A DNA stretch of 64,000 bases, taken from Nostoc edaphicum CCNP1411 (lineage in GTDB: Bacteria; Cyanobacteriota; Cyanobacteriia; Cyanobacteriales; Nostocaceae). The notes below the pieces were generated by a model. It was not told where the DNA came from, ran no database searches, and saw nothing but the letters and a program-made list of their open reading frames with translations. This document shows, piece after piece, positions 1 to 9,179 of the stretch (position 1 is the first letter of the stretch; each line of letters begins with the position of its first letter). The DNA lies in assembly GCF_014023275.1 (NCBI RefSeq), contig NZ_CP054698.1, positions 5,107,001 through 5,171,000 on the forward strand. The letters run 5' to 3'. The position numbers were made by a program, and so were the translations under genes.

Positions 1-419
1 TAGCCTTGGATATCTGTGTGAATACCGTTGTAGCGTCCGTATTCCGTAGCGTGAATTGTAGCAATTAGTGGTATTTTAAAATTATGCTTGAGAGCGATCG
101 CAGCATCTCCAACTAACCAATCATGGGCATGAATTAAATCAAAGGGCCCTTCCTCCAAGATCAACTTACCACCGTGATCTCCCATACTCAAGTTGAGATT
201 AACTACCCAGTGGAAAAAATCGTTACTATGTCCAACTGGTACGCGATGTATGTGTACTCCCTCAACCACCTCATACATCGAAGCTTGACCAAACTCTGCT
301 GTAATTAGATGGACTTCATGCCCTAGCTTTGCTAGTTCTGGGTACAACTCCGCGACATGACGCGCAATTCCCCCAATAATCCTTGGTGGAAACTCCCAAC
401 TCAGTACCAGTATCTTCAT
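1..419 (-). CDS. Glycosyltransferase family 4 / starch-synthase-like protein (N-terminal part, cut by window edge)
   Basis: The minus strand reads from an ATG at 419 without a stop to the window edge (139 codons). The protein begins MKILVLSWEFPPRIIGGIAR, followed by HVAELYPELAKLGHEVHLIT and further on FDLIHAHDWLVGDAA and IPLIATIHATEYGR. The 'WEFPPRIIGGIARHV' start and the 'HAHDWL' motif are typical of the N-terminal Rossmann half of GT4/GT5 enzymes (glycogen/starch synthase-like, sugar nucleotide dependent). No signal peptide is visible, so a cytoplasmic enzyme is inferred. The acceptor cannot be told from this half; glycogen, trehalose or cell-surface glycan synthesis are all possible. It is downstream of, and on the same strand as, the diguanylate cyclase gene, but a 366-bp gap argues against a tight operon. 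Confidence 0.85.
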   Translation of the reverse strand, partial: MKILVLSWEFPPRIIGGIARHVAELYPELAKLGHEVHLITAEFGQASMYEVVEGVHIHRVPVGHSNDFFHWVVNLNLSMGDHGGKLILEEGPFDLIHAHDWLVGDAAIALKHNFKIPLIATIHATEYGRYNGIHTDIQG

Positions 420-785
420 CTACTAGACTCCCCAACACTTTATAAATATCTAACAAACTACATTTACCTAAAAATACAAGTCTGGCCAATGCAGTGAGTA
501 CTTTTACTAAAATTTTGAGATTTTTTAACAGTAATTTTGTTAAAGCTTATTAAAGGTTATCAACTGTGGGCTAGGGATAGAAGGCAAGGTATGATACTAA
601 TTCGTAATTTAAGATAATTGAGCGCCAGTTTTGGAACTCAGATTTTAATGGTATTATATTTAGCGTCTTGACCATCAATGCCATAAGCGAAAACCAAAGG
701 GAATGTAAGACTTTCTAGTACTACGGAGTCCTGGAGGCTATTCCCGATGAATTTGGAAGCTACGTCCGTTTTACGGCGAGGTAGT
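420..785. other. Intergenic region, no gene seen
   Basis: This 366-bp gap lies between two minus-strand genes. It holds the upstream region of the glycosyltransferase gene and the 3' flank of the diguanylate cyclase. The part at about 710-785, including 'gaatttggaagctacg' and 'gaggtagttcacg', resembles dispersed repeat sequence. I saw no convincing ORF, hairpin terminator or promoter pair. Confidence 0.5.
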
Positions 786-3452
786 TCACGAAGGGGTAAC
801 GACGCAAACAGCATGAACTTGATCGCGTCCTTGCTGTTTGGCTATATAAAGTGCTTTGTCTGCTGCATTAATTAAGTCTGGCGGTGAAATTTCGCAATTT
901 GGCACAATGCTGACAACACCTAGACTCACGGTAACGCGATCGCACACACGAGACTGAGTATGGGGAATAGCTAAGTCGCATACTGCTTGTCGAATAGTTT
1001 GAGCTAGATGGATTGCTCCTTGAATCTCTGTATTAGGCAGAATCACAGCAAATTCTTCCCCACCGTAACGGGCGACTAAATCGGCTGGACGCTTAACAAT
1101 ATTTTTGAGGGCACTTGCCAATTGCCGCAAACAATCATCTCCTGCTAAATGACCATAGCTATCATTGTAAAGTTTAAAAAAATCGACATCGAACAAAATT
1201 AAAGATAATGGCACTTGCTCACGTTTGAGTCGCTGCCACTCAGTTTCAAGATACTCATCAAATCGGCGGCGATTAGCTATTTGAGTCAAACCATCTAGGG
1301 TAGCCAATCTGTGTAGTTCTTCATTGGCAGCTTGTACTTGCTGGTAAAGTACAGATTGATGAATCGCGATCGCTACCTGACTTGCTAACTGTTGCAACAA
1401 ATTAACTTCAAAGGCTTGCCAGTAACGAGGTGCGGCACACTGGTGAGCAATCAGTAAACCCCATAGATGCTCTCCATTCAAAATCGGTGTTATTATAGCA
1501 GCCTTAATTTGATAGAGTTGTAATAACTCAAAAAGATCGGCTGAAAAATCAGACTCCTGAATATCATGGAAGACTTTAGGTAATCCCTGGTAATAGTCGC
1601 TAAAATCTTGGTTGAGCGAAAATGGGTGCATTGTCAATTCTAATCTCTGGGGGTAGTCATCAGCCAATGACTCCGCCGCAAAATTGCCACTTCCGTCAGG
1701 TTCTAACTGGTAGATAGCTACGGAATCTGAACCCAAACACTGGCGAATACTGTTGACTGTTGTATTCAGAACCTCTTCCAAATTCAGTGATTGCCGAATC
1801 TGTTGAGTTACTTGAGTAATTAGCCGTTCACCTTCTGCTTGTTGTCGTAGCATTGCTTCGGCTTGTTTGCGAGTGTTAATGTCTTCTACTGAGCCAAGAA
1901 TCTGCGTCGGACTACCGTTAGCATCTCTGGCAAATACGACTTCTCGTGTATTTAGCCAACGCCAATCCCCATTTTTGTGTCGAAATCGATATTCGGTGGA
2001 AAGAACTTCATTGTCTTGCAGATTGACGAAGCGACTTGGTATGTCATAGCAGAGATGTCGGTCGTCTGGATGAAAGCAATTTATGAACCACTGCGGATCT
2101 GCTTGACAAATTTCCTCTGGGGAGTAGCCTAAAACTGTCACACTTTTCTCATTAAGATAAATGCTCGTTCCTTTTAAGAGGTCAAACAAATACAAAATAT
2201 GCGGTACGGTATTAGCAACCTTTTGGAGAAAGTCTTGACTTGAGCGCAATGCTTCTTCAGCTTTGTGGCGTTCGCGCAGCGCTGCTTGATATTCACTAAT
2301 ATCTCGTCCCTCAGAAATTAGTAGTGTCACACGCCCTGCTTCATCAAGTATGGGACGTAGTGAGAAATCAATCGTGATAATTTGATGATCTCGACCTAAA
2401 ACGTCAACTTCATAGCGAATAGGTTGACCATTAGCAACAGCAGCGATCGCAGTTTTTAATTGCTCTTGTGTCTCTAAGGAAATTGTCCACCATTTTGCTT
2501 CCCAAAATGGCTTACCTACCACTTCTTCTCGACTAATCCCAGCAAAATCCAACGCTGTTTGGTTCGCTTCTAATACTATTCCATTCGGCTCAAGCAATCC
2601 GATAAACTGAATGGTTTGATTGAAAATCGCCCGGAATTTTTGCTCATTTTCACTTAGAGCTTGTTCTACCCGTTTACGATCGGTAATATCTCGTCCAACA
2701 GATTGAAGTTCTACAATCGTACCTTGGTCATCAAATATCCCTCGAATAATCCACTGCGTCCACCGCACCCCTTGGCAAGCTACAGCGCGATTTTCAATGG
2801 TGATAACGGGATTTTCTAAGCTGATGGAATTTACCAGACTAAACACACGTTCTTGGTCTTCCTCAAACACAACAGGTTTGTAGTGCTGACCGATAATTTT
2901 GTCTCGCTCCAGTCCAAAAAATCGACAGTAAGCTTCATTAACAAAGGTAAAAGTGCCATCTGGTAAGCCTCTAGCAATCAGTTCCGTTTGGTCTTCGAGG
3001 ATGGCACGAGAACGCGCTTCGCTCTCTTGCAGTGCAGCTTCTACTTGTTTACGAGCGCTAATATCAAACAATAAACCCTGAAGTACCTGAGTTTGTCCAT
3101 CGGCATCCAGAACGAGATTAGCTTGATTTCGTACCCAAATTATTCTGCCATCCCGCCTAATCATGCGATACTCGATGCTCAAAGGCTCTCCAGTAGCAAT
3201 CGTAGCGTTTACAGCTTGCCAAAAGCGATCGTGATCGTCTGGATGAGTGTAATCTAACCAACTATTCAAGAAATCAGGATTCCAGTCTTCGGGAACAATG
3301 CCCAATAATTGTTGCAGTTGCGGACTAATATAAGCTTTTTTTACAGTGGTATTTATTGGTGAGATATAAACAACGCCCGGAATTTGTTCTACCAGAGTGC
3401 GATACTTTTGTTCTGCCTCAGAGAGTTTTTCTTGGGCCCGCTTGCGACTCAT
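786..3452 (-). CDS. Multi-PAS/GAF diguanylate cyclase (GGDEF)
   Basis: This 888-residue signalling protein should make cyclic di-GMP from two GTP. In order it has four PAS/PAC modules (about residues 10-135, 140-265, 270-390 and 400-535, several ending in DITxRK-type PAC linkers), a GAF domain (about 545-705) and a C-terminal GGDEF domain (about 725-885). The active-site motif is GGEEF at 797-801. An RxxD inhibitory site (RPAD, 788-791) sits exactly five residues upstream, so product feedback inhibition is expected. There is no EAL or HD-GYP domain and no transmembrane segment, so it is a cytosolic multi-input sensor. The GAF ligand (bilin or other) cannot be assigned; no obvious bilin-binding cysteine motif was recognised. 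The ATG is the only normal start, because an in-frame stop lies 18 codons upstream and there is no strong Shine-Dalgarno. Confidence 0.93.
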   Translation of the reverse strand: MSRKRAQEKLSEAEQKYRTLVEQIPGVVYISPINTTVKKAYISPQLQQLLGIVPEDWNPDFLNSWLDYTHPDDHDRFWQAVNATIATGEPLSIEYRMIRRDGRIIWVRNQANLVLDADGQTQVLQGLLFDISARKQVEAALQESEARSRAILEDQTELIARGLPDGTFTFVNEAYCRFFGLERDKIIGQHYKPVVFEEDQERVFSLVNSISLENPVITIENRAVACQGVRWTQWIIRGIFDDQGTIVELQSVGRDITDRKRVEQALSENEQKFRAIFNQTIQFIGLLEPNGIVLEANQTALDFAGISREEVVGKPFWEAKWWTISLETQEQLKTAIAAVANGQPIRYEVDVLGRDHQIITIDFSLRPILDEAGRVTLLISEGRDISEYQAALRERHKAEEALRSSQDFLQKVANTVPHILYLFDLLKGTSIYLNEKSVTVLGYSPEEICQADPQWFINCFHPDDRHLCYDIPSRFVNLQDNEVLSTEYRFRHKNGDWRWLNTREVVFARDANGSPTQILGSVEDINTRKQAEAMLRQQAEGERLITQVTQQIRQSLNLEEVLNTTVNSIRQCLGSDSVAIYQLEPDGSGNFAAESLADDYPQRLELTMHPFSLNQDFSDYYQGLPKVFHDIQESDFSADLFELLQLYQIKAAIITPILNGEHLWGLLIAHQCAAPRYWQAFEVNLLQQLASQVAIAIHQSVLYQQVQAANEELHRLATLDGLTQIANRRRFDEYLETEWQRLKREQVPLSLILFDVDFFKLYNDSYGHLAGDDCLRQLASALKNIVKRPADLVARYGGEEFAVILPNTEIQGAIHLAQTIRQAVCDLAIPHTQSRVCDRVTVSLGVVSIVPNCEISPPDLINAADKALYIAKQQGRDQVHAVCVVTPS

Positions 3453-3599
3453 GATGTTTTGAATTTCTACAATAAAGTATATTTTGCTGTTAGAAATCCC
3501 GCACTAGGGGCACACTCAAGGATGGTTGAGCCAACAGTGAGTCAGTCTGGCTTTGTGAAAGCACTTGAAGCTGCTGTTGACAGCCTGTGTAATTAAAAT

Positions 3600-3753
3600 T
3601 AAAGAATACAGAATTCAGAATACAGAATTCAGAATAAGGAAACTATGGTGAGGGAATATAAAATATCACAGTCAGATAATCGCGTACTTGCTACCACTGC
3701 ACTATCCGCCACTTGCACTCCCATTCATTCTGAATTCTGACTCCGGAATTCTA
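3600..3753. repeat. Short tandem repeats built on 'cagaat/gaattc'
   Basis: About 150 bp between lepA and the diguanylate cyclase start with repeated 'acagaattcagaat' units (3606-3640) and a partly inverted 'cattctgaattctgac' copy near 3724-3741. This is typical low-complexity intergenic repeat sequence of Nostoc-type genomes. The two copies could pair in RNA. No ORF is present. Confidence 0.6.
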
Positions 3754-5565
3754 TTAGTTTTGATCCAAGCGCAGTACTGCCATAAAAGCTTCCTGGGGTA
3801 CATCGACAGTACCTACAGATTTCATCCGCTTTTTACCTTTTGCTTGCTTCTGTAAAAGTTTCTTCTTCCGACTGATGTCACCACCGTAGCACTTGGCTAG
3901 TACATCTTTCCGCAAGGCGGGGATATGTTCGCTGGCGATAACTTTACTACCAATAGATGCCTGAATTGGTACTTTGAATTGATGGCGGGGAATTAGTTCC
4001 TTGAGTTTTTCTGCCATTGCCCGCCCGACATTGTAAGCTTTATCTCGATGCACAATCATCGCCAAGGAATCTACGGGATCGCCGTTAATCATGATATCCA
4101 GCTTCACCAAAGGATTTTCACGGTAGCCGATGATGTGATATTCCATACTGGCATAACCGCGCGATCGCGACTTCATTTGATCAAAAAAGTCAGTTACAAC
4201 TTCCGCCAAGGGGAGTTCGTAAGTAAGGGTGGTTCGTCCTTGGGCGAGATATTTCATATCTTTGAAGATGCCACGGCGATTTTGTGACAACTCCATCAAA
4301 GCGCCGACATAAGTTTCCGGCGTAATCATCTCGACTTGAACGTAGGGTTCTTCAATTCTTTCGCGATCGTTGGGAGAAGGCAAGCGACTAGGATTATCGA
4401 TGTACAGTTCCTCACCTTTGAGGGTGATCACCTTATAAACCACCGAGGGGGCTGTAATGATTAAATCTAGGTTATACTCTCGCTCTAGACGTTCCTGGAC
4501 AATTTCCATGTGCAGCAAACCCAAGAACCCACAACGGAAGCCAAACCCCATCGCGCTAGAAGTTTCTGGTTCGTAGTGCAGCGCGGCATCGTTGAGTTCC
4601 AGCTTTTCCAAGGCTTCCCGCAAATCTTCAAATTGGTCAGCATCAATGGGGAACATCCCGCAAAAAACCATTGGGTTCGCTTCTGCGTACCCTGGTAAAG
4701 GTGACTCCGCTTTCGCCTTACTTAGGGTAATTGTGTCTCCTACCCGTGCATCAGCTACAGCTTTAATTGCCGCTCCCAAATAGCCTACTTCCCCAGCGTG
4801 GAGTTCATCAACTTGCTTTTGAGTCGGAGAAAGAACACCTAACTCATCAATTTCAAATTCTTTACCGGATGCCATTAAATGGATGCGATCGCCTTTTTTC
4901 AAAGTGCCATCCATCACCCGGAAATAGACAATTACTCCCCGGTAACTGTCGTAATAGCTATCAAAAATTAACGCTCGTAAGCGTTCATTTATGGTATTGG
5001 GTGGTGGCGGTATCCGCTCGACAACTGCTTCTAAAATCTCATCAATACCAATTCCTTCTTTAGCAGAGGCCAGAATTGCACCACTGCAATCTAGACCGAT
5101 AATTTCTTCAATTTCGCTAATTACCCGTTCTGGTTCTGCCCCAGGCAAATCGATTTTATTCAAAACCGGGATAATTTCCAGGTTACTCTCTAAGGCTAAA
5201 TATACATTTGCCAAAGTTTGCGCTTCCACACCTTGGGACGCATCTACTACTAATAGCGCTCCTTCGCAAGCAACAAGAGAGCGGGAGACTTCATAAGAGA
5301 AATCGACGTGTCCCGGAGTATCAATCAGGTTCAGCACATACTGCTGACCATCCTTAGCTGTGTAGTTCATCCGGGCAGCTTGCAGCTTAATCGTAATGCC
5401 GCGCTCCCGTTCTAGATCCATGTTATCGAGAAACTGTTCCTTCATCTGTCGGTCTTCAACAGTGCCAGTAGCTTGTAGCAAGCGATCGGCGAGGGTTGAT
5501 TTCCCGTGGTCGATGTGAGCAATAATACAAAAATTGCGAATGCGAACTGCGGGAACGTCAGTCAT
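3754..5565 (-). CDS. lepA: Elongation factor 4 (LepA)
   Basis: This 603-residue translational GTPase matches the usual LepA length. It binds stalled or mistranslocated ribosomes and promotes back-translocation or initiation quality control. The G1 motif AHIDHGKST is at about residues 16-24, then RGITIK (G2), DTPGHVDF (G3) and NKID (G4). Elongation-factor domains II and III and the LepA-specific C-terminal domain follow ([12 protein letters not shown], then a basic tail with [20 protein letters not shown]). It starts at an ATG with an AAGG-type ribosome site a few bases upstream. It appears to be a single-gene transcript flanked by repeat-rich intergenic DNA. Nothing is unusual about the coding sequence. 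Confidence 0.98.
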   Translation of the reverse strand: MTDVPAVRIRNFCIIAHIDHGKSTLADRLLQATGTVEDRQMKEQFLDNMDLERERGITIKLQAARMNYTAKDGQQYVLNLIDTPGHVDFSYEVSRSLVACEGALLVVDASQGVEAQTLANVYLALESNLEIIPVLNKIDLPGAEPERVISEIEEIIGLDCSGAILASAKEGIGIDEILEAVVERIPPPPNTINERLRALIFDSYYDSYRGVIVYFRVMDGTLKKGDRIHLMASGKEFEIDELGVLSPTQKQVDELHAGEVGYLGAAIKAVADARVGDTITLSKAKAESPLPGYAEANPMVFCGMFPIDADQFEDLREALEKLELNDAALHYEPETSSAMGFGFRCGFLGLLHMEIVQERLEREYNLDLIITAPSVVYKVITLKGEELYIDNPSRLPSPNDRERIEEPYVQVEMITPETYVGALMELSQNRRGIFKDMKYLAQGRTTLTYELPLAEVVTDFFDQMKSRSRGYASMEYHIIGYRENPLVKLDIMINGDPVDSLAMIVHRDKAYNVGRAMAEKLKELIPRHQFKVPIQASIGSKVIASEHIPALRKDVLAKCYGGDISRKKKLLQKQAKGKKRMKSVGTVDVPQEAFMAVLRLDQN

Positions 5566-6123
5566 ATACTATCTTTGCCTTAGCAGCAACCAAAGTTAAA
5601 AGAGCAATTTACTTAATGTATTTTAATGCTTTCTTAGCCAAGACGCTCCGCTTTTAGTGCTGAGTTCCAAGTGCTGAGTGCTGAGTGGGGCAGAGGGGAA
5701 AATAACTCTTAACTCTTAACTCAGCACTCAGCACTCAGCACTCCCTTCACTCCATCTTCAACTTTCGATCTAAATAGGTGGACTTTTAAGAATATTATGA
5801 AAGTCTATTTGTCGCTGCTAGTATTCAACAGCTAGGAGCGTACAATAAATGTAAATAAGTACATGTAGGGATCATGTAGGGATCATGGGCAATTACGACC
5901 CGTAATTACTCAGAATCACTGATTTATCGGCAAAACTTCTAGAGCTATTGTCTAGTCAGTTATATGAAAAATGTGATTTGAAACTTAAAGCCTGTTACTT
6001 TGGTGCTATTTCAGGGAACTATGTAACTGTCCCTTTGAAGATTTTTCAGCGAACTAGCCCGAACTATGAATATAACTGCTTTACAAAGCTTTAGACAAAA
6101 CCAATTCAGAGTATATCAAACCT
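5566..6123. repeat. 558-bp intergenic region with inverted heptamer repeats
   Basis: At 5656-5743 copies of the heptamer GTGCTGA are followed by their complement (TCAGCAC repeated). This gives a long potential stem between lepA and the next plus-strand gene. The rest (5750-6123) is AT-rich and should hold the upstream regions of lepA (minus) and the ribbon-helix-helix gene (plus). I did not find a full NtcA site. Near 5851 there is a GTA-N6-TAC, which has the wrong spacing. Confidence 0.6.
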
Positions 6124-6360
6124 ATGAATATGCAAGAGAAAACTACCGAAGCGGAAAACACACGAACCGATAAGGTAGAAATTGCTGTCCGCCTAGACTC
6201 CGAGTTACTAGAGCAAATTCAGCATCTCACCAATGACCCAAGTAAAGTAATTGAGGTGGCGATTCGCCAGTGGTTGCGGGGTGAAATTCTCAGAGATGAT
6301 GAATTGACGCGCACGCCTGTGCGTACCCCCGTTCCTCCTCGCGGTGAATGGAACGATTGA
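6124..6360 (+). CDS. Small ribbon-helix-helix-like protein
   Basis: This 78-residue protein has the core KVEIAVRLDSELLEQIQHL, then DPSKVIEVAIRQWLRGE. A short beta strand followed by two helices is the pattern of MetJ/Arc or CcdA-like DNA-binding proteins. The C-terminal tail is polar and proline-rich (TRTPVRTPVPPRGEWND). It may start at ATG 6124 or at the second ATG, 6130. It lies 173 bp upstream of a histidine kinase on the same strand, and no toxin partner is visible on either side. It could therefore be an orphan antitoxin-like regulator or a small cyanobacterial transcription factor. The function is unknown and the fold call is by eye. Confidence 0.7.
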   Translation: MNMQEKTTEAENTRTDKVEIAVRLDSELLEQIQHLTNDPSKVIEVAIRQWLRGEILRDDELTRTPVRTPVPPRGEWND

Positions 6361-6533
6361 CGCCATTAGTCAGCTGTCAATAGAAATTAAAAAAAGTAAA
6401 GTTTGTCAATCTGGTTTCCAGAACACCAAGAAATACCCAATCAAAAACAAAAAAGCTGTAAAAGTTTATGCATAAATTTTAACGGCTTTAGTAAAATTAC
6501 GGTCGGACACCCTTTGTCTATCCAACTCAATTA

Positions 6534-8303
6534 ATGACTATTACTGCCAATTCCCAATTGCCAAATGTATTTTCCCAAAATCTGGAATCTATTACCAGTA
6601 AGACTGATGGCTCATTACCAGCTCTAGGAGCAGAGTTGGTGTATACGCAAGATGGGGCAGGGCGCTATCTGACCTTTTATTGGCAGCACAGCGAACTCCT
6701 GGGGTTAAATACTGAAAAAATAGTTGACGAGCTGAACCAGTCCCAAACCTTTGCTCCTGTGGATAAGGTTACTTATTTGGAACGATTGCACCGAATTTTG
6801 ACGGGTTTGATACCAGAAAGGTTTCAGTGCTGGTTTAGCTATCACCAGGAATTATTTGAGTTGGACTTAGTGATTAGTCCGATTATGCCGAGTTTGGGAA
6901 CAACTGCCACTACAGTTTTAGTGATGGGACGTTTAGTGCAAGCGACACTCAACAAAAAACAAGTGCGCGTGGCATCAAAAACGCCCACACAAATAGAGTT
7001 GGCTTTACGTTCACAGCAACACCAAAAACTGGTAAATCGCATTACCAGAAATATTCGCCGGACATTGGATTTAGATATTATTTGGCAGCAAACAGTTGAT
7101 AGCTTGGGGAAAGCACTGCGGCTAGAGCGCTGTATTATTTGTCCTTATCAGCCCTCTAGCTCAAAAGTGCAGGTAAAAGCTGAGTATCGCCAGCCAGAAC
7201 TCAAATCAATGCTTGGTTCAGAAATAGATGTAGTTTCTGAGCCTGCTTTTGCTCAAGCCTTGGCAACCCTAGAACCAGTTGTGATGGAAGTGCCTGGATA
7301 CACTGGGTCTGGGCGGCAGAAAACTTTAGTGGTTGCAACTTGCTATCAAGACCAAGCCAATGGATTGGTTGCCTTGAATTGGCAGGATGAGTGCTACACA
7401 TTAACAGAATCGGAATTAGAACTAGCAAAAGAAGCAGCAGATCAATTGGGAACTGCGATCGCACATGCTACTTTATATAAAGAATTAGAAGCAGCGCGTC
7501 AAAAAGCCGAAGAAGCTTCCCGCCTTAAAAGCGAGTTTCTGGCTAATGTATCCCATGAAATTCGTACCCCCCTCAACGGCATGATTGGCTTCTTGAAGCT
7601 GATTTTGGAAGGGATGGCAGATGACCCAGAAGAACAAAACCAATTTTTGACAGAAGCTCATCAGTTATCCATACATCTGCTGAATATCATTAACGACATT
7701 TTGGACATTGCCAAAATTGAAGCTGGCAAAATGGAGCTAGCTTACGCTCCAGTCAAGCTAAATGAGCTATTCAGTGATGTAGAAAGTTTCATGCGTCCCC
7801 AAGCAGAAGTGAGAAACCTCAGCTTTGGGATGCAAATGCCTGCCACTTCCGATGAAATCATTGTCCAAAGCAACTACCAACGGTTGCTACAAGTGATGCT
7901 CAATTTGGTAGGTAATGCCATCAAATTTACCCATGAGGGCGGCATCACCGTCAGCGCCGATTTAGTACTGAAAAAAGCGAAGCCGAACTTTCAAGGTCAG
8001 GAATTTCCTGGCATGGTAAGAGTACGTGTGGCAGACACTGGTATCGGTGTTTCCTTGGATAAACAAGATAAACTGTTTCAATTATTCTCTCAGGTGGATG
8101 GCTCCCGCACTCGCCAATATGGCGGCACAGGCTTAGGACTGGCAATATCCCAGAAGTTAGTAGAGGCAATGGGTGGTGAGGTACATTTTTATAGTCTAGG
8201 CGAAGGACTTGGCTCAACAGTCACATTCACCGTGCCACTGTATCAACAACCAGTTATGGTTTCATCTAGTGATAGCGACTCAACAAGTAGTGCTGAGTGC
8301 TGA
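6534..8303 (+). CDS. PAS-GAF sensor histidine kinase
   Basis: This is a 589-residue soluble sensor kinase. An N-terminal PAS-like region (about 30-140) is followed by a GAF domain (about 165-315) and a short coiled linker. HisKA has the phospho-acceptor His341 in NVSHEIRTPLNGM. The HATPase domain has an N box (Asn461 in NLVGNAIKF), a G1 box (Asp501 in VADTGIGV) and a G2 box (GGTGLGL, about 530-536). There is no receiver domain and no membrane segment, so it must signal to a separate response regulator, which is not adjacent. The last codons (encoding STSSAEC) run directly into the TGCTGAG heptamer array, so the present C-terminus is made by repeat sequence. Nfu and GH57 genes follow on the same strand but after 528 bp. 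Confidence 0.93.
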   Translation: MTITANSQLPNVFSQNLESITSKTDGSLPALGAELVYTQDGAGRYLTFYWQHSELLGLNTEKIVDELNQSQTFAPVDKVTYLERLHRILTGLIPERFQCWFSYHQELFELDLVISPIMPSLGTTATTVLVMGRLVQATLNKKQVRVASKTPTQIELALRSQQHQKLVNRITRNIRRTLDLDIIWQQTVDSLGKALRLERCIICPYQPSSSKVQVKAEYRQPELKSMLGSEIDVVSEPAFAQALATLEPVVMEVPGYTGSGRQKTLVVATCYQDQANGLVALNWQDECYTLTESELELAKEAADQLGTAIAHATLYKELEAARQKAEEASRLKSEFLANVSHEIRTPLNGMIGFLKLILEGMADDPEEQNQFLTEAHQLSIHLLNIINDILDIAKIEAGKMELAYAPVKLNELFSDVESFMRPQAEVRNLSFGMQMPATSDEIIVQSNYQRLLQVMLNLVGNAIKFTHEGGITVSADLVLKKAKPNFQGQEFPGMVRVRVADTGIGVSLDKQDKLFQLFSQVDGSRTRQYGGTGLGLAISQKLVEAMGGEVHFYSLGEGLGSTVTFTVPLYQQPVMVSSSDSDSTSSAEC

Positions 8304-8831
8304 GTAATGAGTAATGAGTAATGAGTGCTGAGTGCTGAGTTTGGATACTTGGTAATACTGGGTTTTGAGTTTTAAGCTTTAAAGTTTTTTAGTAATTATT
8401 AGTAATTATTGTTTAATAACCATATTAGGCATGGGGCAAAATAGTTCCGAGTTGTGAGTAAGGAATCCTACTCATTACTCATTACTCAGCACTCATTACT
8501 CAGCACTCTTGAGGGGTATTGGGAAAAAACCTTCCTTGTTCTCACCTCCTTGCGTTCTCTTCAGTACTTTAAAGGCTAAAGTAGAGTAGGAGGGCTTGCA
8601 CAACAAATTGTTCAGCTAATCTAATATCAAGTTGCTAAAACCAGCAGTGGTTTAGTCAAAAGTCATTAAAAACTGACACATGACAATCTAGCGGCAATTA
8701 GATTTAGGATCGATTTAACAAAGCTGAAAAATAAAATTTTGGATAATGGTTAATGAGCAACGCCGCATCTGGCACAGAGATCATTATTATTCAATGCCCA
8801 ATGCCCATCATTAACTTAGCAGGTCTAAACT
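8304..8831. repeat. Heptamer tandem repeats in inverted arrangement
   Basis: At 8291-8340 there are tandem copies of TGCTGAG and TAATGAG. At about 8467-8508 their complement (ACTCATT and ACTCAGC) appears, so the two blocks can pair over a loop of about 125 bases. The remainder up to the Nfu start has no recognisable gene. The arrays resemble the short tandemly repeated repetitive (STRR) sequences known from heterocystous cyanobacteria. Confidence 0.7.
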
Positions 8832-9062
8832 ATGGAACTCACAATTGACAACGTTGAAACAGTCTTAGATGAAATGCGCCCTTATCTCATGTCTGATGGC
8901 GGCAATGTGGAACTCGTAGAACTCGATGGGCCTGTTGTAAAACTGCGCCTGCAAGGTGCCTGTGGTTCTTGTCCCAGTTCTGCAATGACCCTGAGAATGG
9001 GAATTGAGCGCCGCCTTAAGGAAATGATTCCCGAAATTGCAGAAATTGAGCAAGTAGTGTAG
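8832..9062 (+). CDS. nfu: NifU-like (Nfu) iron-sulfur scaffold protein
   Basis: This 76-residue protein consists only of the Nfu domain. It should assemble and hand over [4Fe-4S] clusters to apo-proteins such as photosystem I and ferredoxin-type proteins. The CxxC cluster ligands are in GACGSCPSS (about residues 43-51). The preceding segment [19 protein letters not shown] is a hallmark of the family. The length matches the short cyanobacterial Nfu proteins, which lack the NifU N-terminal domains. It starts with ATG after 'gcaggtctaaact' and sits alone between repeat blocks, 117 bp upstream of a GH57 gene on the same strand. Confidence 0.95.
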   Translation: MELTIDNVETVLDEMRPYLMSDGGNVELVELDGPVVKLRLQGACGSCPSSAMTLRMGIERRLKEMIPEIAEIEQVV

Positions 9063-9100
9063 AGATTGGGGACTGGGGACTGGGGACTGGGGAAGAATGG
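9063..9100 (+). repeat. Heptamer array (GGGGACT)n
   Basis: Immediately after the Nfu stop there are about three perfect copies of GGGGACT/GGGACTG. This is a typical STRR block and carries no gene. Confidence 0.75.
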
Positions 9101-9179
9101 ATTTTTTCATTCATAATTTATCATTAATACCTAAATCCCTAATTTGTAATCCCCAATTCCTAACCCTTAATTACTCGCT

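Noticed and set aside
3384..3596. 70-codon plus-strand frame across the start of the diguanylate cyclase gene
   Set aside because: It is mostly antisense to the well-supported PAS domain, has no ribosome site and no recognisable protein character.
5840..5875. Possible NtcA site near GTAAATAAGTAC
   Set aside because: The half-sites are six bases apart instead of eight and no properly placed -10 box follows.
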